From an uncultured Parolsenella sp. (lineage in GTDB: Bacteria; Actinomycetota; Coriobacteriia; Coriobacteriales; Atopobiaceae): a stretch of 64,000 nt of DNA. This document shows positions 39,289-49,664 of the stretch, in pieces. The stretch spans positions 15,083-79,082 of the forward strand of contig CAKUNF010000008.1 of the NCBI GenBank assembly GCA_934668375.1, in the 5' to 3' direction. The number at the start of each line of letters is the position of its first letter. Position 1 is the stretch's first letter. Under the pieces are notes generated by a model. That model was not told the origin of the DNA. It saw only the letters and a program-made list of their open reading frames with translations, and did not search any database. The position numbers and the translations under genes were made by a program.

Positions 39289-42200
39289 ATGATTGAGATC
39301 AAGGACATCGCCAAGTCCTACAAGACCGGGGACTTCGTGCAACGAGCGCTCGATGGCGTCTCCATTTCGTTTCGCGAGAGCGAGTTCGTGGCCGTGCTGG
39401 GTCCCTCCGGCTCGGGCAAGACGACGTTCCTCAACATCCTTGGTGGCTTTGACCACGCCGATTCGGGCGACATCGTCGTGAACGGCGTCTCCACGAAGGA
39501 CTACACGGACACGGACTGGGACACGTACCGCAACCACCGCATCGGCTTCGTGTTCCAGAGCTACAACCTCATCCCGCACCAGACGATCCTGCAGAACGTT
39601 GAGCTCGCGCTCACGCTTGCCGGCATCGACCGAGCCGAGCGTCGCGAGCGCGCCCGCGCGGCGCTCGAGCGCGTGGGCCTGGGCCAGCACGTGAACAAGC
39701 GTCCGGCCCAGCTCTCCGGCGGCCAGATGCAGCGCGTCGCCATCGCGCGAGCCCTCGTGAACGACCCAGAGATTGTGCTGGCGGACGAGCCCACGGGCGC
39801 CCTGGACACGGAGACGGGCATCCAGGTCATGAACTTGCTGGCAGAGGTGGCACAGGACCGCCTCGTCATCATGGTGACGCACAACCCCCAGCTCGCCGAG
39901 GACTACGCCACGCGAATCGTGCGCATCAAGGACGGCCAGGTCGTGGGTGACACGCGCCCCATCGAGCCGGCCGAGCTCGCCGTCCAGCGTGCCGCCGAGA
40001 AGGGCTCCGAGCAGCCGCGCCGCCGCTCGTCCATGGGCTTTCTCACGGCGCTTGCGCTCTCGGCCAACAACCTCATGACCAAGAAGGGCCGCACGGCCAT
40101 GACGGCGTTCGCCGGCTCGATCGGCATCATCGGCATTGCGGCGATCCTGGCGCTCTCGAACGGCGTGAACGAGTACATCGCGCGCGTGGAGCAGGACACG
40201 CTGTCGAGCTACCCGCTCTCGATCGCCAAGCAGAGCTACGACATGTCCGGCATGCTCACGGGCGACGACTCGGGCGCGCAGGAGTCGGGCGACGTCACGG
40301 ACGCGAGCGCCGTGGACACGAGCCAGGCCATCCCGGAGGCCACGATCCTGCGCGACATGTTCGCGAGCGTGAAGTCCAACGACATGACGAGCTTCAAGTC
40401 CTGGCTCGACGCCGGCGGCGACGGCATCGCGGACGACGTGAACGCCATCCAGTACGACTACGGCATCAGCCCCATCGTCTACCGCGAGAACGGCGACGGC
40501 GCCGATCCCACGAAGCTCGTTCCCAACAGCATGACGCAGGTCTACGGCGGCGGTGCCTCGAGCGCGGCCATGGCGGGCACCATGATGTCGTCCAGCGCGA
40601 GCGCCTTCAGCGAGATGCTCGACGACCAGACCCTGCTCGACTCCCAGTACGACGTCGTGGCCGGCCGCTGGGCGAGCGCCCCTGACGAGGCGGTCCTCGT
40701 GCTGTCGAGCACGGGCAAGATCAGCGACTACACGCTCTACAGCATCGGCGTGCTCGACATCGACGAGATGAACGACCTCGTCTCGAGCGCCATGTCCGCG
40801 GACGGCGACGTCACCACGCCCGAGACGGACGTCAGCTTCACCTACGACGACGCGCTCAACACGAGCTTCAAGGTCCTGAGCCCGTCGGACGCCTACCGCA
40901 GAAACGACGAGACGGGCGGCTGGACCGACATGTCCAACGACGCCGACTACATGGCCTCCCAGGTCGCGAACGGGCTGGACCTCAAGATCGTGGGCGTCGT
41001 GAAGCCCAACGGGTCCTCGGACGCCAACGCGCTGCAGTCCGGCGTCAACTACACGCACGGCCTCACCGAGGAGCTCATGGCCCGCGCGGCCAACTCGGAC
41101 ATCGTGAAGCAGCAGCTCGCGAACCCCGACGTCGACGTGTTCACGGGCAAGACGTTCGACGAGCTGGCCGACGAGAGCAAGCAGGGCATGGACCTGTCGA
41201 GCGTGTTCTCCGTGGACGAGGCGGCGCTCAAGCGGGCGTTCTCGTTCGATGCCTCGGCGCTCAACCTGTCCGGCTTTGACATGGGCGGCCTCGACATGGG
41301 CAACGTCGAGATAGACCTGTCGGGGGTGGCGAGTGACGTCGACCTCGACAAGATCATGGCCGGCGCGCCCACACCCGACCTCTCCGGCGCCATCGACGGC
41401 GCGCTCACGCCCGAGCAGCTCCAGCAGCTCGAGGCGGGTGCCACGCAGCTGCTGAACGGCTTTCTCAAGTCCGACGAGTTCAAGGCCGTGCTCGACGAGT
41501 ACCTCAAGGACCCCTCAGCCGGCCTCGACGCGAGCAAGCTTGCGGACGCGTTCGGTGCCTACGTCGCGAGCGATGCGGACGCGCAGCAGGTCATGGCCCA
41601 GATGAGGGCGCTTCTCGGCGATGCCGTCTCCGAGCGCCTTCAGCAGGTGCTCTCCGACTACGTCAAGAGCAGCCTCGCCCCCTATCTCGAGGGCGTGGTC
41701 TCCCAGCTCATGCAGCAGGTGGGCGAGGGCATCGCCGCGAGCGTGTCCGGCCAGCTCGAGGCGGCGCTCACGCAGGTCATGGCCGGCATGGGCGAGCAAC
41801 TCGCGAGCGGCATGCAGAACGCCTTCCACGTGGACGCGAGCGCGTTCGTGAGCGCCATCCACTTCAACATGACGGCCGAGGACCTCACGTCGCTCATGAC
41901 GAGCTACGCCAACGCGAGCAGGCTCACCTACGACAACAACCTCACCACGCTGGGATACGCGGACGAGAGCGACCCCCAGTCCATCAAGATCTACCCCGTG
42001 GACTTCGACGCCAAGGAGCGCGTGCTGAGCCGCATCGATGCGTACAACGAGCAGGCCAAGGCGGCTGGGCAGGAGGACCGCGCCATCTCCTATACCGACT
42101 ACATGGGCGTCATCATGGGCAGCGTGACCGACATCGTGAACATGATCTCGCTCGTGCTCATCGCGTTCGTGAGCATCTCGCTTGTGGTGAGCTCCATCAT

Positions 42201-42546
42201 GATCGGCATCATCACCTACATCAGCGTGCTCGAGCGCAAGAAGGAGATCGGCATCCTGCGTGCCATGGGCGCCTCGAAGAGCAACGTCGCGAACGTCTTC
42301 AACGCCGAGACGTTCATCGAGGGCCTCATCGCCGGCGTGTTCGCCATTGCCGTGGTGGTGGCCGTGTCGTTCCCGGTGAACGCGTGGGTCGAGGCCGCGC
42401 ACAATGTGAGCAACATCATGAGCCTGCCCGTGGGTGCCGCGCTTGGGCTCATCGTGATATCCGTGCTGCTCACGGTGATCGCGGGCCTGATTCCGTCCTT
42501 CTCGGCCGCAAGGCGCGATCCCGTGGAGGCCCTCCGCAGCGAGTAG
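39289..42546 (+). CDS. Fused ATPase-permease ABC transporter, MacB/FtsX type
   Basis: This 1085-residue protein joins an ATPase (1-225: Walker [41 protein letters not shown]) to an FtsX-type permease. One helix (about 265-290) leads into a very large extracytoplasmic region (about 295-935) rich in helices and Asp/Ser/Gln, including an [20 protein letters not shown] segment. Three C-terminal helices follow with the [19 protein letters not shown] coupling motif and end DPVEALRSE. It is probably a homodimeric exporter or mechanotransmitter. The substrate is unknown. It is monocistronic, with a palindromic operator candidate upstream. Confidence 0.88.
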   Translation: MIEIKDIAKSYKTGDFVQRALDGVSISFRESEFVAVLGPSGSGKTTFLNILGGFDHADSGDIVVNGVSTKDYTDTDWDTYRNHRIGFVFQSYNLIPHQTILQNVELALTLAGIDRAERRERARAALERVGLGQHVNKRPAQLSGGQMQRVAIARALVNDPEIVLADEPTGALDTETGIQVMNLLAEVAQDRLVIMVTHNPQLAEDYATRIVRIKDGQVVGDTRPIEPAELAVQRAAEKGSEQPRRRSSMGFLTALALSANNLMTKKGRTAMTAFAGSIGIIGIAAILALSNGVNEYIARVEQDTLSSYPLSIAKQSYDMSGMLTGDDSGAQESGDVTDASAVDTSQAIPEATILRDMFASVKSNDMTSFKSWLDAGGDGIADDVNAIQYDYGISPIVYRENGDGADPTKLVPNSMTQVYGGGASSAAMAGTMMSSSASAFSEMLDDQTLLDSQYDVVAGRWASAPDEAVLVLSSTGKISDYTLYSIGVLDIDEMNDLVSSAMSADGDVTTPETDVSFTYDDALNTSFKVLSPSDAYRRNDETGGWTDMSNDADYMASQVANGLDLKIVGVVKPNGSSDANALQSGVNYTHGLTEELMARAANSDIVKQQLANPDVDVFTGKTFDELADESKQGMDLSSVFSVDEAALKRAFSFDASALNLSGFDMGGLDMGNVEIDLSGVASDVDLDKIMAGAPTPDLSGAIDGALTPEQLQQLEAGATQLLNGFLKSDEFKAVLDEYLKDPSAGLDASKLADAFGAYVASDADAQQVMAQMRALLGDAVSERLQQVLSDYVKSSLAPYLEGVVSQLMQQVGEGIAASVSGQLEAALTQVMAGMGEQLASGMQNAFHVDASAFVSAIHFNMTAEDLTSLMTSYANASRLTYDNNLTTLGYADESDPQSIKIYPVDFDAKERVLSRIDAYNEQAKAAGQEDRAISYTDYMGVIMGSVTDIVNMISLVLIAFVSISLVVSSIMIGIITYISVLERKKEIGILRAMGASKSNVANVFNAETFIEGLIAGVFAIAVVVAVSFPVNAWVEAAHNVSNIMSLPVGAALGLIVISVLLTVIAGLIPSFSAARRDPVEALRSE

Positions 42547-42618
42547 CGGGACATCGGGGACGGGTTCGTTTGCTCCATCCGGGGCGCTGTCGGCGAGGCT
42601 GCCGACAGCGCCCCTTTG

Positions 42619-43638
42619 CTACACCGTCAGCGTGGCGAGAAGCGCGGCGTGGTCGGAGCCGGGGATGGCGAGCGTCTGGAGGCCGGTTGCCGCGACGTCT
42701 GCGCTCGTGACCACGTGGTCGATGCCACAGAGCGCGGGCACGGCGCCGTTCGAGGGCCAGGTTGTCACGAGCCCCTGGCCGGCCTCGCGCGCGGCGTCGT
42801 GGAGCGTGGCGCCGCCTGCCTCACCCTCGCCGAGCATCGCGCGGAACGGCGCGTGGTCGTACGTGGCGTTGAAGTCGCCCATGAGCACGTAGGACGTGGC
42901 CGGGTCTGCGGCGACCCTCTCTCGCACGACGCCGAGCTCCTCGATGCTCCCGCGCCACAGGCCCCAGTAGCCCGGACCCGGCGAGCACGTGTGGACGGAC
43001 ACGACGCGCAGCCGCACCGTGGCGCCGCTCGGGCGCGTGACCTCGATGGTGCCCGCCGGCATGGCCGAGGCGGACGAGCCGATGTCGTCGCTGGCCACGT
43101 CTGTCAGCGGGTAGGCGCTCCACACGCCGTTGCCGTACACGCCGTCAGACGAGGAGCGCTCGGAGTGGGGGAGCAGCTCGTCGATGCCGGCGGCCTTGAG
43201 CCGCTCGACGAACTCAACGGTGGTCTCCTGCAGCGTGAGTACCTGGACGTGCTGCTCGCGAACGGCGGCGACGATGTCCTCGGCGCTCGCGGCGCCCCTG
43301 TAGACGTTGCACGTCATGACGCGAAGCGACACCGTGTCGCCGGCGGCCTGGATGCCCTCGACGCGGGGCGAGGGCGTGGCGAGCGGTGCCATCCACACAG
43401 CCTCGAGCGCAAGCGCGATGACGGCCACGATGCGGACGATGCGGCGCCCCACGTGGCGGTGGCGCCAAGCACGCGGTGCGAGCGTGAGTGCGAGCGCAAG
43501 AACCGCCGTGGCGGCGTACAGGGGCGTCACGGCGGTGATGACGGGAAGAAACGGCAGGTCGGAGATGCTGACGGGGAGCAGGCGTGCCACAACGCCCGCG
43601 GCCGTGAGCGCGGCAAGCAGCCAGGCTGCAGTGCGCAT
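42619..43638 (-). CDS. Membrane-anchored endonuclease/exonuclease/phosphatase family protein
   Basis: This 339-residue protein has three N-terminal membrane helices (about 1-100) followed by an extracytoplasmic or cytoplasmic EEP domain with RVMTCNVYRG, LQETTVEF, MGDFNATYDHAPFR, GIDHVVTS and the final histidine in SDHAALLATL. These are the metal and catalytic residues of the DNase I/Mg-dependent phosphodiesterase fold. Membrane-anchored members are often annotated as phosphodiesterases or secreted nucleases; the substrate is not known. ATG at 43638 has GAGGAGG upstream. It is divergent from the next gene, with two hairpins between them. Confidence 0.88.
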   Translation of the reverse strand: MRTAAWLLAALTAAGVVARLLPVSISDLPFLPVITAVTPLYAATAVLALALTLAPRAWRHRHVGRRIVRIVAVIALALEAVWMAPLATPSPRVEGIQAAGDTVSLRVMTCNVYRGAASAEDIVAAVREQHVQVLTLQETTVEFVERLKAAGIDELLPHSERSSSDGVYGNGVWSAYPLTDVASDDIGSSASAMPAGTIEVTRPSGATVRLRVVSVHTCSPGPGYWGLWRGSIEELGVVRERVAADPATSYVLMGDFNATYDHAPFRAMLGEGEAGGATLHDAAREAGQGLVTTWPSNGAVPALCGIDHVVTSADVAATGLQTLAIPGSDHAALLATLTV

Positions 43639-43694
43639 GTCATCCTCCTCGCGGTCGTTGTGTGTGCGCGTCTCTCGGACACCCAACTATGCCA

Positions 43695-43752
43695 CCGTTT
43701 GGGTACTCTTCACCCAAACGGCAACGTCCCAAAAGTGTCAGTCACTTTTGGG
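43695..43752. promoter_or_regulatory. Two adjacent perfect inverted repeats in a divergent intergenic region
   Basis: CCGTTTGGGT-N7-ACCCAAACGG (43695-43721) is followed by CCCAAAAGTG-N5-CACTTTTGGG (43728-43752). Both have CCCAAA/TTTGGG arms. They lie just upstream of the 138-residue gene and 57 bases from the divergent EEP gene start. They could be paired operators or transcript hairpins. Confidence 0.5.
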
Positions 43753-43770
43753 CATACGAGGGGAGCGCAC

Positions 43771-44187
43771 ATGCGGAGTGGCGAGCGACAGGCGCGGATT
43801 GGCGAGGCCATACGTGCCGCCAACGACGCGCTGGCTCATCTCGAGCGCGCGGCCGACCTTCTCGACGACGCGAGCCGCTGGGGTATGGTTGACATGCTGG
43901 GCGGAAGCTTCGCCACGACGCTGCTCAAGCACCGCAAGATCGATGATGCACAGGACGAGGTGGACGCCGCCAAGCGGTCGCTGCGGTTCTTCGTGGGGCA
44001 GGCGGACGGCATCGAGGGCGTGGGCCTCAACGTGGAGCTCGGCGGGGTACTGCAGTTCTTCGACCTGTTCTGTGACAACATCATCAACGACCTGTTTGCC
44101 CAGCGGCGCATCAAGGACTCGCAGCGTCGCGTTGACGAGGCGATCGCCGAGGTCACGCGCGTGCGAGACCAGCTCTGCCGGATGTGA
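43771..44187 (+). CDS. Conserved-looking helical protein of unknown function
   Basis: This 138-residue protein is almost entirely helical and highly charged. A coiled-coil-like N-terminus (ARIGEAIRAANDALAHLERAADLL) precedes a glycine-containing hairpin (GMVDMLGGSFATTLLKH), and the C-terminal half shows ELGGVLQFFDLFCDNIINDLFAQRRI. There is no signal peptide or metal motif. I do not recognise the family. ATG at 43771 has GAGGGG seven bases upstream. The two hairpins immediately upstream suggest regulated expression. A palindromic repeat follows the stop. Confidence 0.7.
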   Translation: MRSGERQARIGEAIRAANDALAHLERAADLLDDASRWGMVDMLGGSFATTLLKHRKIDDAQDEVDAAKRSLRFFVGQADGIEGVGLNVELGGVLQFFDLFCDNIINDLFAQRRIKDSQRRVDEAIAEVTRVRDQLCRM

Positions 44188-44196
44188 GCGCGGGAT

Positions 44197-44261
44197 GGTG
44201 ACAGATTGACCCCGTCCCCAACTGTCATGGTGACGCTTGGGGACGGGGTCAATCTGTCACC
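44197..44261. repeat. 65-bp palindromic intergenic repeat, copy B
   Basis: It begins GGTGACAGATTGACCCCGTC and ends with the exact reverse complement. It matches copy A at 12815-12879 except at a few positions, most of them paired changes. It sits between convergent genes and may also act as a transcription barrier. Confidence 0.8.
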
Positions 44262-44281
44262 AGGCTGCCGCGGTGGCTCTC

Positions 44282-44719
44282 CTAGCGCATCACGTACATC
44301 GTCATCGTGGCCACGGCGAGCGGGCGGCCGTCCTGGTTGGTGAGCGTGACCTCGTTCACGATGGTCGTGCGGCCCCAGTGCAGCGCGCGCACGTCGATGT
44401 CCACCGTGTCTCCCGGCCAGCCGCCGTGTAGGTAGTTGATGGAGGCGTTCTGCGTCACGCAGTCCAGGCCATGCGAGAACACCAAGGCGCCGCTCGAGGC
44501 GTCGCACAGCGTGAACAGCCAGCCGCCGTGGGCAAAGCCGCGCGGGTTGAGCGCGTCGTCGGCGACGTGCGTGCGCAGGCGGATCTCGCGCGGCTCCACG
44601 CTCAGGAGCTCCATGTCTCCCAGGCAGCGCACCTCCTTGAAGTCCACGGGGAGGCGCTCCTCAAGCAGCTTGCGCTGCGCGTCGAGGGTTTGCTGGGACA
44701 CGGGATTGCTGTCACTCAT
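44282..44719 (-). CDS. PaaI-type hotdog thioesterase
   Basis: This 145-residue single-hotdog protein has the characteristic NPRGFAHGGWLFTLCDASSG segment, whose Asn, His-Gly-Gly and Asp carry the acyl-CoA thioesterase active site, and the strand TVDIDVRALHWGRTTIVNEV. It hydrolyses acyl- or aroyl-CoA thioesters; the substrate is unspecified. It is encoded upstream of nothing on its strand, downstream of the GNAT gene by 18 bases, and is probably co-transcribed with it. Confidence 0.9.
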   Translation of the reverse strand: MSDSNPVSQQTLDAQRKLLEERLPVDFKEVRCLGDMELLSVEPREIRLRTHVADDALNPRGFAHGGWLFTLCDASSGALVFSHGLDCVTQNASINYLHGGWPGDTVDIDVRALHWGRTTIVNEVTLTNQDGRPLAVATMTMYVMR

Positions 44720-44737
44720 GGGATGGTGCGTACCTTT

Positions 44738-45241
44738 CTAGAACGAGAGCTGGTAGGCCAGGCGGGGGTCGCCGTCGGCCAGATGGGTGATGCCGCAGTA
44801 CGAGAAGCCGGCCTTGGCAACGAGGTGCTGCATGGTCTTGTTGTCCTCGTGCGTGTCGATGCGAATGTCATGCAGGCCGAGGCGCTCGGCGCGCGCCCGC
44901 GCAAACGCAACGATGCTCGCGAACACGCCGTGGCCGGTGCCGTCGCTTGCGACGCGGTGAATCGTGACGTAGGGCGCGTCGTTGGGCCATGCGCCGTCAT
45001 AGATGCGCGCGTAGGTGGGGTCCGGCTCCGTATAGAGCGAGAAGGCAAAGTGCGGCTCATCGGCTTCGTCCACGCCCACGAGGCAGGCGCCGGCGCGGAC
45101 GGTCTCGGCGATCTCATCGTGCGTGGGGCGGCCGTCTCCCCACTGGGTTGGGTTGCCGTTCTCGGCCATGAAGCGGCGGGCCGCGGCGTAGATGCGCTCG
45201 AGCGCGTCCAGGTCGCCGGTCGTGGCGGTGCGAATCTGCAA
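44738..45241 (-). CDS. GNAT family N-acetyltransferase
   Basis: This 167-residue acetyl-CoA-dependent transferase has the N-terminal strand MQIRTATTGDLDALERIYAAAR, the motif A strand/loop (YVTIHRVASDGTGHGVFASI) and motif B LGLHDIRIDTHEDNKTMQHLVAKAGF, which ends in the usual glycine-aromatic turn YCGI. The acceptor, whether a small molecule or a protein, is unknown. It lies 18 bases after the HelD-like gene on the same strand, so HelD, GNAT and thioesterase may share a transcript. Confidence 0.9.
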   Translation of the reverse strand: MQIRTATTGDLDALERIYAAARRFMAENGNPTQWGDGRPTHDEIAETVRAGACLVGVDEADEPHFAFSLYTEPDPTYARIYDGAWPNDAPYVTIHRVASDGTGHGVFASIVAFARARAERLGLHDIRIDTHEDNKTMQHLVAKAGFSYCGITHLADGDPRLAYQLSF

Positions 45242-45259
45242 GTCTGCTCCTTTCGCCTG

Positions 45260-47425
45260 CTAGGCGCTCACGAGGGGCGTGAGCTCGCCCTGGGCAAGCA
45301 ACGTGACCTCGTGCATCGCGCGCGAGACGGCCGTGTAGAGGCGTCGGCGCGCGAGCGGGGTGTCCGGGTAGGTCTCGGCGCTGGCATCCGGAATGATGAC
45401 GTGGTCGAACTCGAGGCCCTTGGCTAGCCGCAGCGACATGAGCACGACGCCCGCCGCGGGCAGCTCGCGGTCGTTCTTGATGACGTCTGCGGTGTCGCCG
45501 AGCTGCTTGGCAAGCCAGCTCACGGCGCCGTCGTCTGCCGCCACCACGGCCGTGAGGCCCTCGGCGTCGTGTGCCGCGGAAACCTCGGCGCGCAGGGCGT
45601 CAAGGAACGCGTCGCGGTCTGGCAGCGCCTCGATGCGCGGTGCCACGCCGGAGCGGTGCACGCTCGCGAGCTTCACGGGCTCGTCGTGCTCCACGAGGCC
45701 GCTGAACAACGCCGTGATCTCTGGGCTGGAGCGGTAGCTCGTGAGCAGGCGGCACACGTCGACGTGCCCGTGCGTGCGGCAGAACAGCTCGCGGATCTGC
45801 GCAAAGCTCGCCGTGCCCTCGCGGATGGCCTGGTGCTCGTCTCCGAGCATGAGGAAGTGCGCGCGGGAGAAGTGGCGGGCGAGCACCATGAGCTGTGCCA
45901 CCGTGTAGTCCTGGACCTCGTCGATCATGACGTAGCGCGCGTCCGTGTCGCCGCGACCAGTCACGAGAAGTCGCAGGTAGAGCCATTCGCTGGCGCTCAC
46001 GCTTGGCTTGTTGAGCATGCGCATGGCAATGCGGTCCAGGCGAAGCCACGTCAGGCGGTCAATCTCGTCATGCGCGGCGGCAAAGCGCTGCTCGAGCCAG
46101 CGGCGCGTGAGCGCGGCCGTCTCCTGCTCGTTCTCGGGGCTGACCGTCTCGCCAAAGAAGCGCACCTGGTCGTCCACGTCCAGGCCGAGCATCTCCTCCT
46201 GGAGCTCCTCGTCCTTGGCCATGCTCGCGATGCGGCGGTTCACGCGGTCGTGCAGGTCGTCGGTGACGAGTGCGCAGAAGCGCGGGCCCACGCCAAAGCG
46301 TGCGAACTTGTCCACGGCGCCCTCGACCTGGTTGGCCTTGAGCAGCACCGTGTCTCCCACGCGAATCTCTCGCAGGTCGGAGACCGTGAGGAAGAGCGAC
46401 CCCATGCCCGCCTCGAGTGCCTCGAGGCTCGCGGGATCCGTGTCCACGCCGAGATCTCGACCGCCGGCACCCTGGGCCTCGCAGAAGTCGCGCCAGGTGT
46501 AGACCTGCGGGTTTGCCTCACCCATGGACGGCAGGACGTTGTCGATGTAGTGCTCGAACACGGCGTTGGGGCCAAAGAGGTGCACCTGGCTGGGGGAGAG
46601 CGTCTCGCGCTCGCGGTAGAGGAGAAACGCTATGCGCTGGAGCATGACCGACGTCTTGCCCGAGCCGGCGATGCCGTTCACGAGAAGCGCGGGGACGTCC
46701 TCGTGGCGGACGACCTCGTTCTGCTCGCGCTGGATCGTGGCCGTGATGTCCTTGAGCTTCTCGGAGTGGTGGCGGCGCAGCGCCCCCAGCAGCAGCGAGT
46801 CCTCGATGGCGATCGTGGTGTCGAAGTAGGTGTTGAGGTGGTTGCGCGTTATGTCGAACTGGCGGCGAAGCTCGAGGTCAACGGTGCGTGTGCGACCGTT
46901 GACGGTGTAGCTCGTCTGGCCGTTCTCCTGGTTGTAGTACGTCTCGGCGACGGGGTTGCGCCAGTCCACGATGAGCGGGCGGCTGCGCTCGTCGGTCATT
47001 CCGGCGGCGCCGATGTAGACGTCGCGGGCGGGGCGGTCGGGCGCCATCTTGAGGCGGACCTTGGCAAAGTAGGGCTGGCGCAGGAGCAGCAGCAGGCGGC
47101 GTAGCTTGTCGACGGAGAAGTCGTGGTACTGGTTGTAGGCGTCGATGACGGAGTTGAGCGTCTCGATGGCGGCGAGCGTCTCCATGACCTCGTCGGCCGC
47201 GCCGCCGAAGTCCGGGCGAATCTCGTCCGACAGCGCGCGCAGGTCTGCGGCGGCGCCCTCGTGGCCGTGCTCGAGCTCGGCGGCGAGCTCGTCTCGCATG
47301 GCGGAGAGCTTTGCGTAGATCTCATCGAGGTGGGCCTGCTCCTCGATGAGCACCGGGTCTTGCTCGTCGATGGTGCCGGCGGCGTCAACGCCGGTGTCTA
47401 GCTGCACTTTGTTGGTGTCGCTCAT
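45260..47425 (-). CDS. HelD-like RNA polymerase-associated helicase (UvrD superfamily)
   Basis: This 721-residue SF1 ATPase has a helical N-terminal arm (EEQAHLDEIYAKLSAMRDEL), the HelD-specific insertion before the ATPase (IGAAGMTDERSRPLIVDWRNP), Walker A VNGIAGSGKTSVML, YVMIDEVQDYT, LLTSYRSSPEI and C-terminal VVLMSLRLAKGLEFDHVIIP / YTAVSRAM motifs. HelD proteins recycle stalled RNA polymerase and can confer rifamycin tolerance; helicase IV-like DNA repair is the alternative. ATG at 47425 (MSDTNKVQLD) is preferred, with GGAAGG somewhat far upstream. Confidence 0.88.
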   Translation of the reverse strand: MSDTNKVQLDTGVDAAGTIDEQDPVLIEEQAHLDEIYAKLSAMRDELAAELEHGHEGAAADLRALSDEIRPDFGGAADEVMETLAAIETLNSVIDAYNQYHDFSVDKLRRLLLLLRQPYFAKVRLKMAPDRPARDVYIGAAGMTDERSRPLIVDWRNPVAETYYNQENGQTSYTVNGRTRTVDLELRRQFDITRNHLNTYFDTTIAIEDSLLLGALRRHHSEKLKDITATIQREQNEVVRHEDVPALLVNGIAGSGKTSVMLQRIAFLLYRERETLSPSQVHLFGPNAVFEHYIDNVLPSMGEANPQVYTWRDFCEAQGAGGRDLGVDTDPASLEALEAGMGSLFLTVSDLREIRVGDTVLLKANQVEGAVDKFARFGVGPRFCALVTDDLHDRVNRRIASMAKDEELQEEMLGLDVDDQVRFFGETVSPENEQETAALTRRWLEQRFAAAHDEIDRLTWLRLDRIAMRMLNKPSVSASEWLYLRLLVTGRGDTDARYVMIDEVQDYTVAQLMVLARHFSRAHFLMLGDEHQAIREGTASFAQIRELFCRTHGHVDVCRLLTSYRSSPEITALFSGLVEHDEPVKLASVHRSGVAPRIEALPDRDAFLDALRAEVSAAHDAEGLTAVVAADDGAVSWLAKQLGDTADVIKNDRELPAAGVVLMSLRLAKGLEFDHVIIPDASAETYPDTPLARRRLYTAVSRAMHEVTLLAQGELTPLVSA

Positions 47426-47592
47426 GAATGGGTGCTGCCTTCCGCTCGCGGGTGCGCTCAAAAACGTGGCTATCAACTTTAGCGCACCTGCGGGCGGCCA
47501 TGTGTTGCGCAGGTGTGAAGCATGGGCCGCGGCGTCTGCGCCCGCATGGGACGGATGCGGCAGGCTTCCGGGGACGCGGCCTGTGCCCGCGG

Positions 47593-48093
47593 CTACTCCA
47601 CCTTGGGGCCGCGGACGAACCAGAGCAGCTCCGCGCCCGCGGCTGCGTGCCGCGGCGAGCCGGCAAGGTGCACTGCGGCGACCGACCCGGGGGCAAACGA
47701 GAGGTCGACGCCCGTGAGGTCCGCGAGCTCGTCCTCCATGAACGGGATGTGCCCCACGGCCACGATGCAGGCGCCATCGGGCGTTTGCTCGAGGAGCGTT
47801 TGGAAGGCGTCGTCATCCTGTTCGAGCAGGCAGGGAAGCTCGCGGGTCGCACCGATCTTGACGCCGCTGCGGACGAGTGCGCGGGACACCTGCGACGCCG
47901 TCTGGCGGGCGCGCAGGGCCGGGCTGACCCACAGCTCAGCGGATTCGGTGCCTCTGAGCAGCGAGAACGTGGTCTTGTAGGTGGCCTCGAGCGCCGCGGC
48001 CGCGCCGGGGACGAGCGCGCGGTCTGCGTCTTTGAGGCCCAGCCAGGGCTTCTCCGCCTTGCCGTGGCGTACGAGGATGAGCGTTCTTGCCAT
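47593..48093 (-). CDS. SixA-like histidine phosphatase
   Basis: This 166-residue histidine-phosphatase-superfamily protein has LVRHGKAEKPW at its N-terminus, SPALRARQTASQV, and the second histidine in IVAVGHIPFMEDEL. The short length and RHG(K/Q)AE form match SixA, which dephosphorylates phosphohistidine on HPt domains or the PTS protein NPr. No phosphorelay genes lie nearby. The 167 bases between it and the HelD-like gene hold no supported gene. Confidence 0.88.
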   Translation of the reverse strand: MARTLILVRHGKAEKPWLGLKDADRALVPGAAAALEATYKTTFSLLRGTESAELWVSPALRARQTASQVSRALVRSGVKIGATRELPCLLEQDDDAFQTLLEQTPDGACIVAVGHIPFMEDELADLTGVDLSFAPGSVAAVHLAGSPRHAAAGAELLWFVRGPKVE

Positions 48094-48253
48094 GTGGGCC
48101 TCCTATTTTGGTCGTTATGGGGTCTTGTATTCCCATTTTTGTCTTGCGGGAGACGTGAGCGGTGCGCCGGCGGCATTCGTTTTCGCGCTCGCTTCCAAGT
48201 TGCGCGCCGCGTATCCGTCGGGGGCAGTTTGACGAATCTCGATGCGCTGCAGC

Positions 48254-48444
48254 TGTCATAAAACCAATCGAAAGTGCGACGAGTTGTCTGATGGGGCTCC
48301 CTCGTTTGCGATTCGACGGGTCTCCCTGTCCGGTGAGCTCGTGTTTCCGAACGATACTCGTAAACTGTTCGGAAAAAACAGCAGCTGTGCCGAGGCGCCG
48401 CTGGTGGCACGTACCCAATCGCACTTTCGATTAATTTTGTGACA
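48254..48444. repeat. ~192-bp terminal-inverted-repeat element, copy 3 (inverted)
   Basis: Ends are TGTCATAAAACCAATCGAAA and TTTCGATTAATTTTGTGACA. The internal TTCCGAAC/GTTCGGAA dyad lies 70 bases from the right end, so this copy is in the opposite orientation to copies 1 and 2. It sits between divergent genes. Confidence 0.72.
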
Positions 48445-48596
48445 AGACGGACGCAAAGATGCCCGAATGGGCCGCTTCATTCGGCCGCTTATGGGCGCTC
48501 GCGCAACGCGCTATAGTGGATGCCCGCCTCCGGCCGCACGCGCGCATCCGTGCGACGGCCGGGCAATCGCACCCAAACCAGACCATGGAGGCACGC

Positions 48597-49607
48597 ATGA
48601 TCGTCCGCCTGAACAAGGCCGTCCTGCACGTTCTCGACCTCGACTCTGCTGTAAGCGTGCTGTCCAAGGCCGAGCTCGACCTGGAGGAGAAGCCCGTCAA
48701 GTCCTACGTGCAGAGCATCTGCCGCAAGGCGTTGGGCTCCACGGACTGCCGTCACGGCAACTTCGGCACGGACAACGCGCTCGCCACGAAGGTGAGCCGC
48801 TACCTTCATGGTGCCGACGAGTTCGTGCCCCTCACGGCCGAGATGGCGAGCTTCGTGTTCGGCGAGATCCAGCGTGCGGACGGCGCCAAGAGCACCGACA
48901 TGCTCGTGGCCGACTTCATGGACGGGGACGACACCCGTTACCTTGGACTTTTCCTGCTCGAGGGCAAGAAGGCCTTCGTGCACGACGTGAGCCAGGCCGG
49001 CTCCATGGTGAGCTGTGACATCGTGCGCCGCTATGGCGTGCTGCCGGCGGCCACCCAGAAGCTCGCGAGCTGGGCCGTCGTGCGCGCGGACAACCTGGAG
49101 ATTTCTTACGTGGACAAGCCGCGTTCCATCGACGGGCAGGACGTGCTCGTGCTGCCGGAGGGGCTGCTGCAGTGCAGCTCCGAGGCGAGCGCCCGCGAGA
49201 CCATCGACTGCGTGACCGAGATCGTGGAGCAGGTGGCCGAGGAGCACGGCGCCAACGCGGCGCTGGCGCTGTCGAAGGCGAAGGCCTACGTGGCCGAGCA
49301 GGTCGACGAGCAGGACTCCTTCTCGCGCGACGGCCTGGCCGAGAAGGTCTTCGAGGACTCCGAGCCCGCGCGCAAGGCGTTCGAGACGGCCGCCGAGGTG
49401 CGGCACCTGCCCGAGCGCGTGGCCGTGGACCGCAGAGCCGTGGCCCAGAAGCGCGTTCGTTGCCACAGAATCGTGACGGACACGGGCATCGAGGTGTCGT
49501 TCCCGGCCGAGTACGGCGACGACCCCGAGTTCATCCAGTTCTCCACCGAGGAGAACGGCCTCATCTCCATCGAGCTCAAGAACATCGGCAGCATCGAGAA
49601 CAAGTAA
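48597..49607 (+). CDS. Nucleoid-associated protein (NdpA/YejK family)
   Basis: This 336-residue protein fits the 37-kDa nucleoid-associated family: an N-terminal LNKAVLHVLDLDSAVSVLS segment, the conserved FMDGDDTRYLGLFLLEGKKAFVHDV core and a C-terminal GDDPEFIQFSTEENGLISIELKNIG. Family members bind the nucleoid; some act with phage or defence functions and their biochemical role is unclear. ATG at 48597 follows GGAGG. It is immediately upstream of the tRNA gene that hosts the island, but it lies outside the element. Confidence 0.82.
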   Translation: MIVRLNKAVLHVLDLDSAVSVLSKAELDLEEKPVKSYVQSICRKALGSTDCRHGNFGTDNALATKVSRYLHGADEFVPLTAEMASFVFGEIQRADGAKSTDMLVADFMDGDDTRYLGLFLLEGKKAFVHDVSQAGSMVSCDIVRRYGVLPAATQKLASWAVVRADNLEISYVDKPRSIDGQDVLVLPEGLLQCSSEASARETIDCVTEIVEQVAEEHGANAALALSKAKAYVAEQVDEQDSFSRDGLAEKVFEDSEPARKAFETAAEVRHLPERVAVDRRAVAQKRVRCHRIVTDTGIEVSFPAEYGDDPEFIQFSTEENGLISIELKNIGSIENK

Positions 49608-49664
49608 GGGCGTGTGGCGGCACAGCGATTCTTGCGCGAGAATTGTGGAGAAGCCTTCACATTG

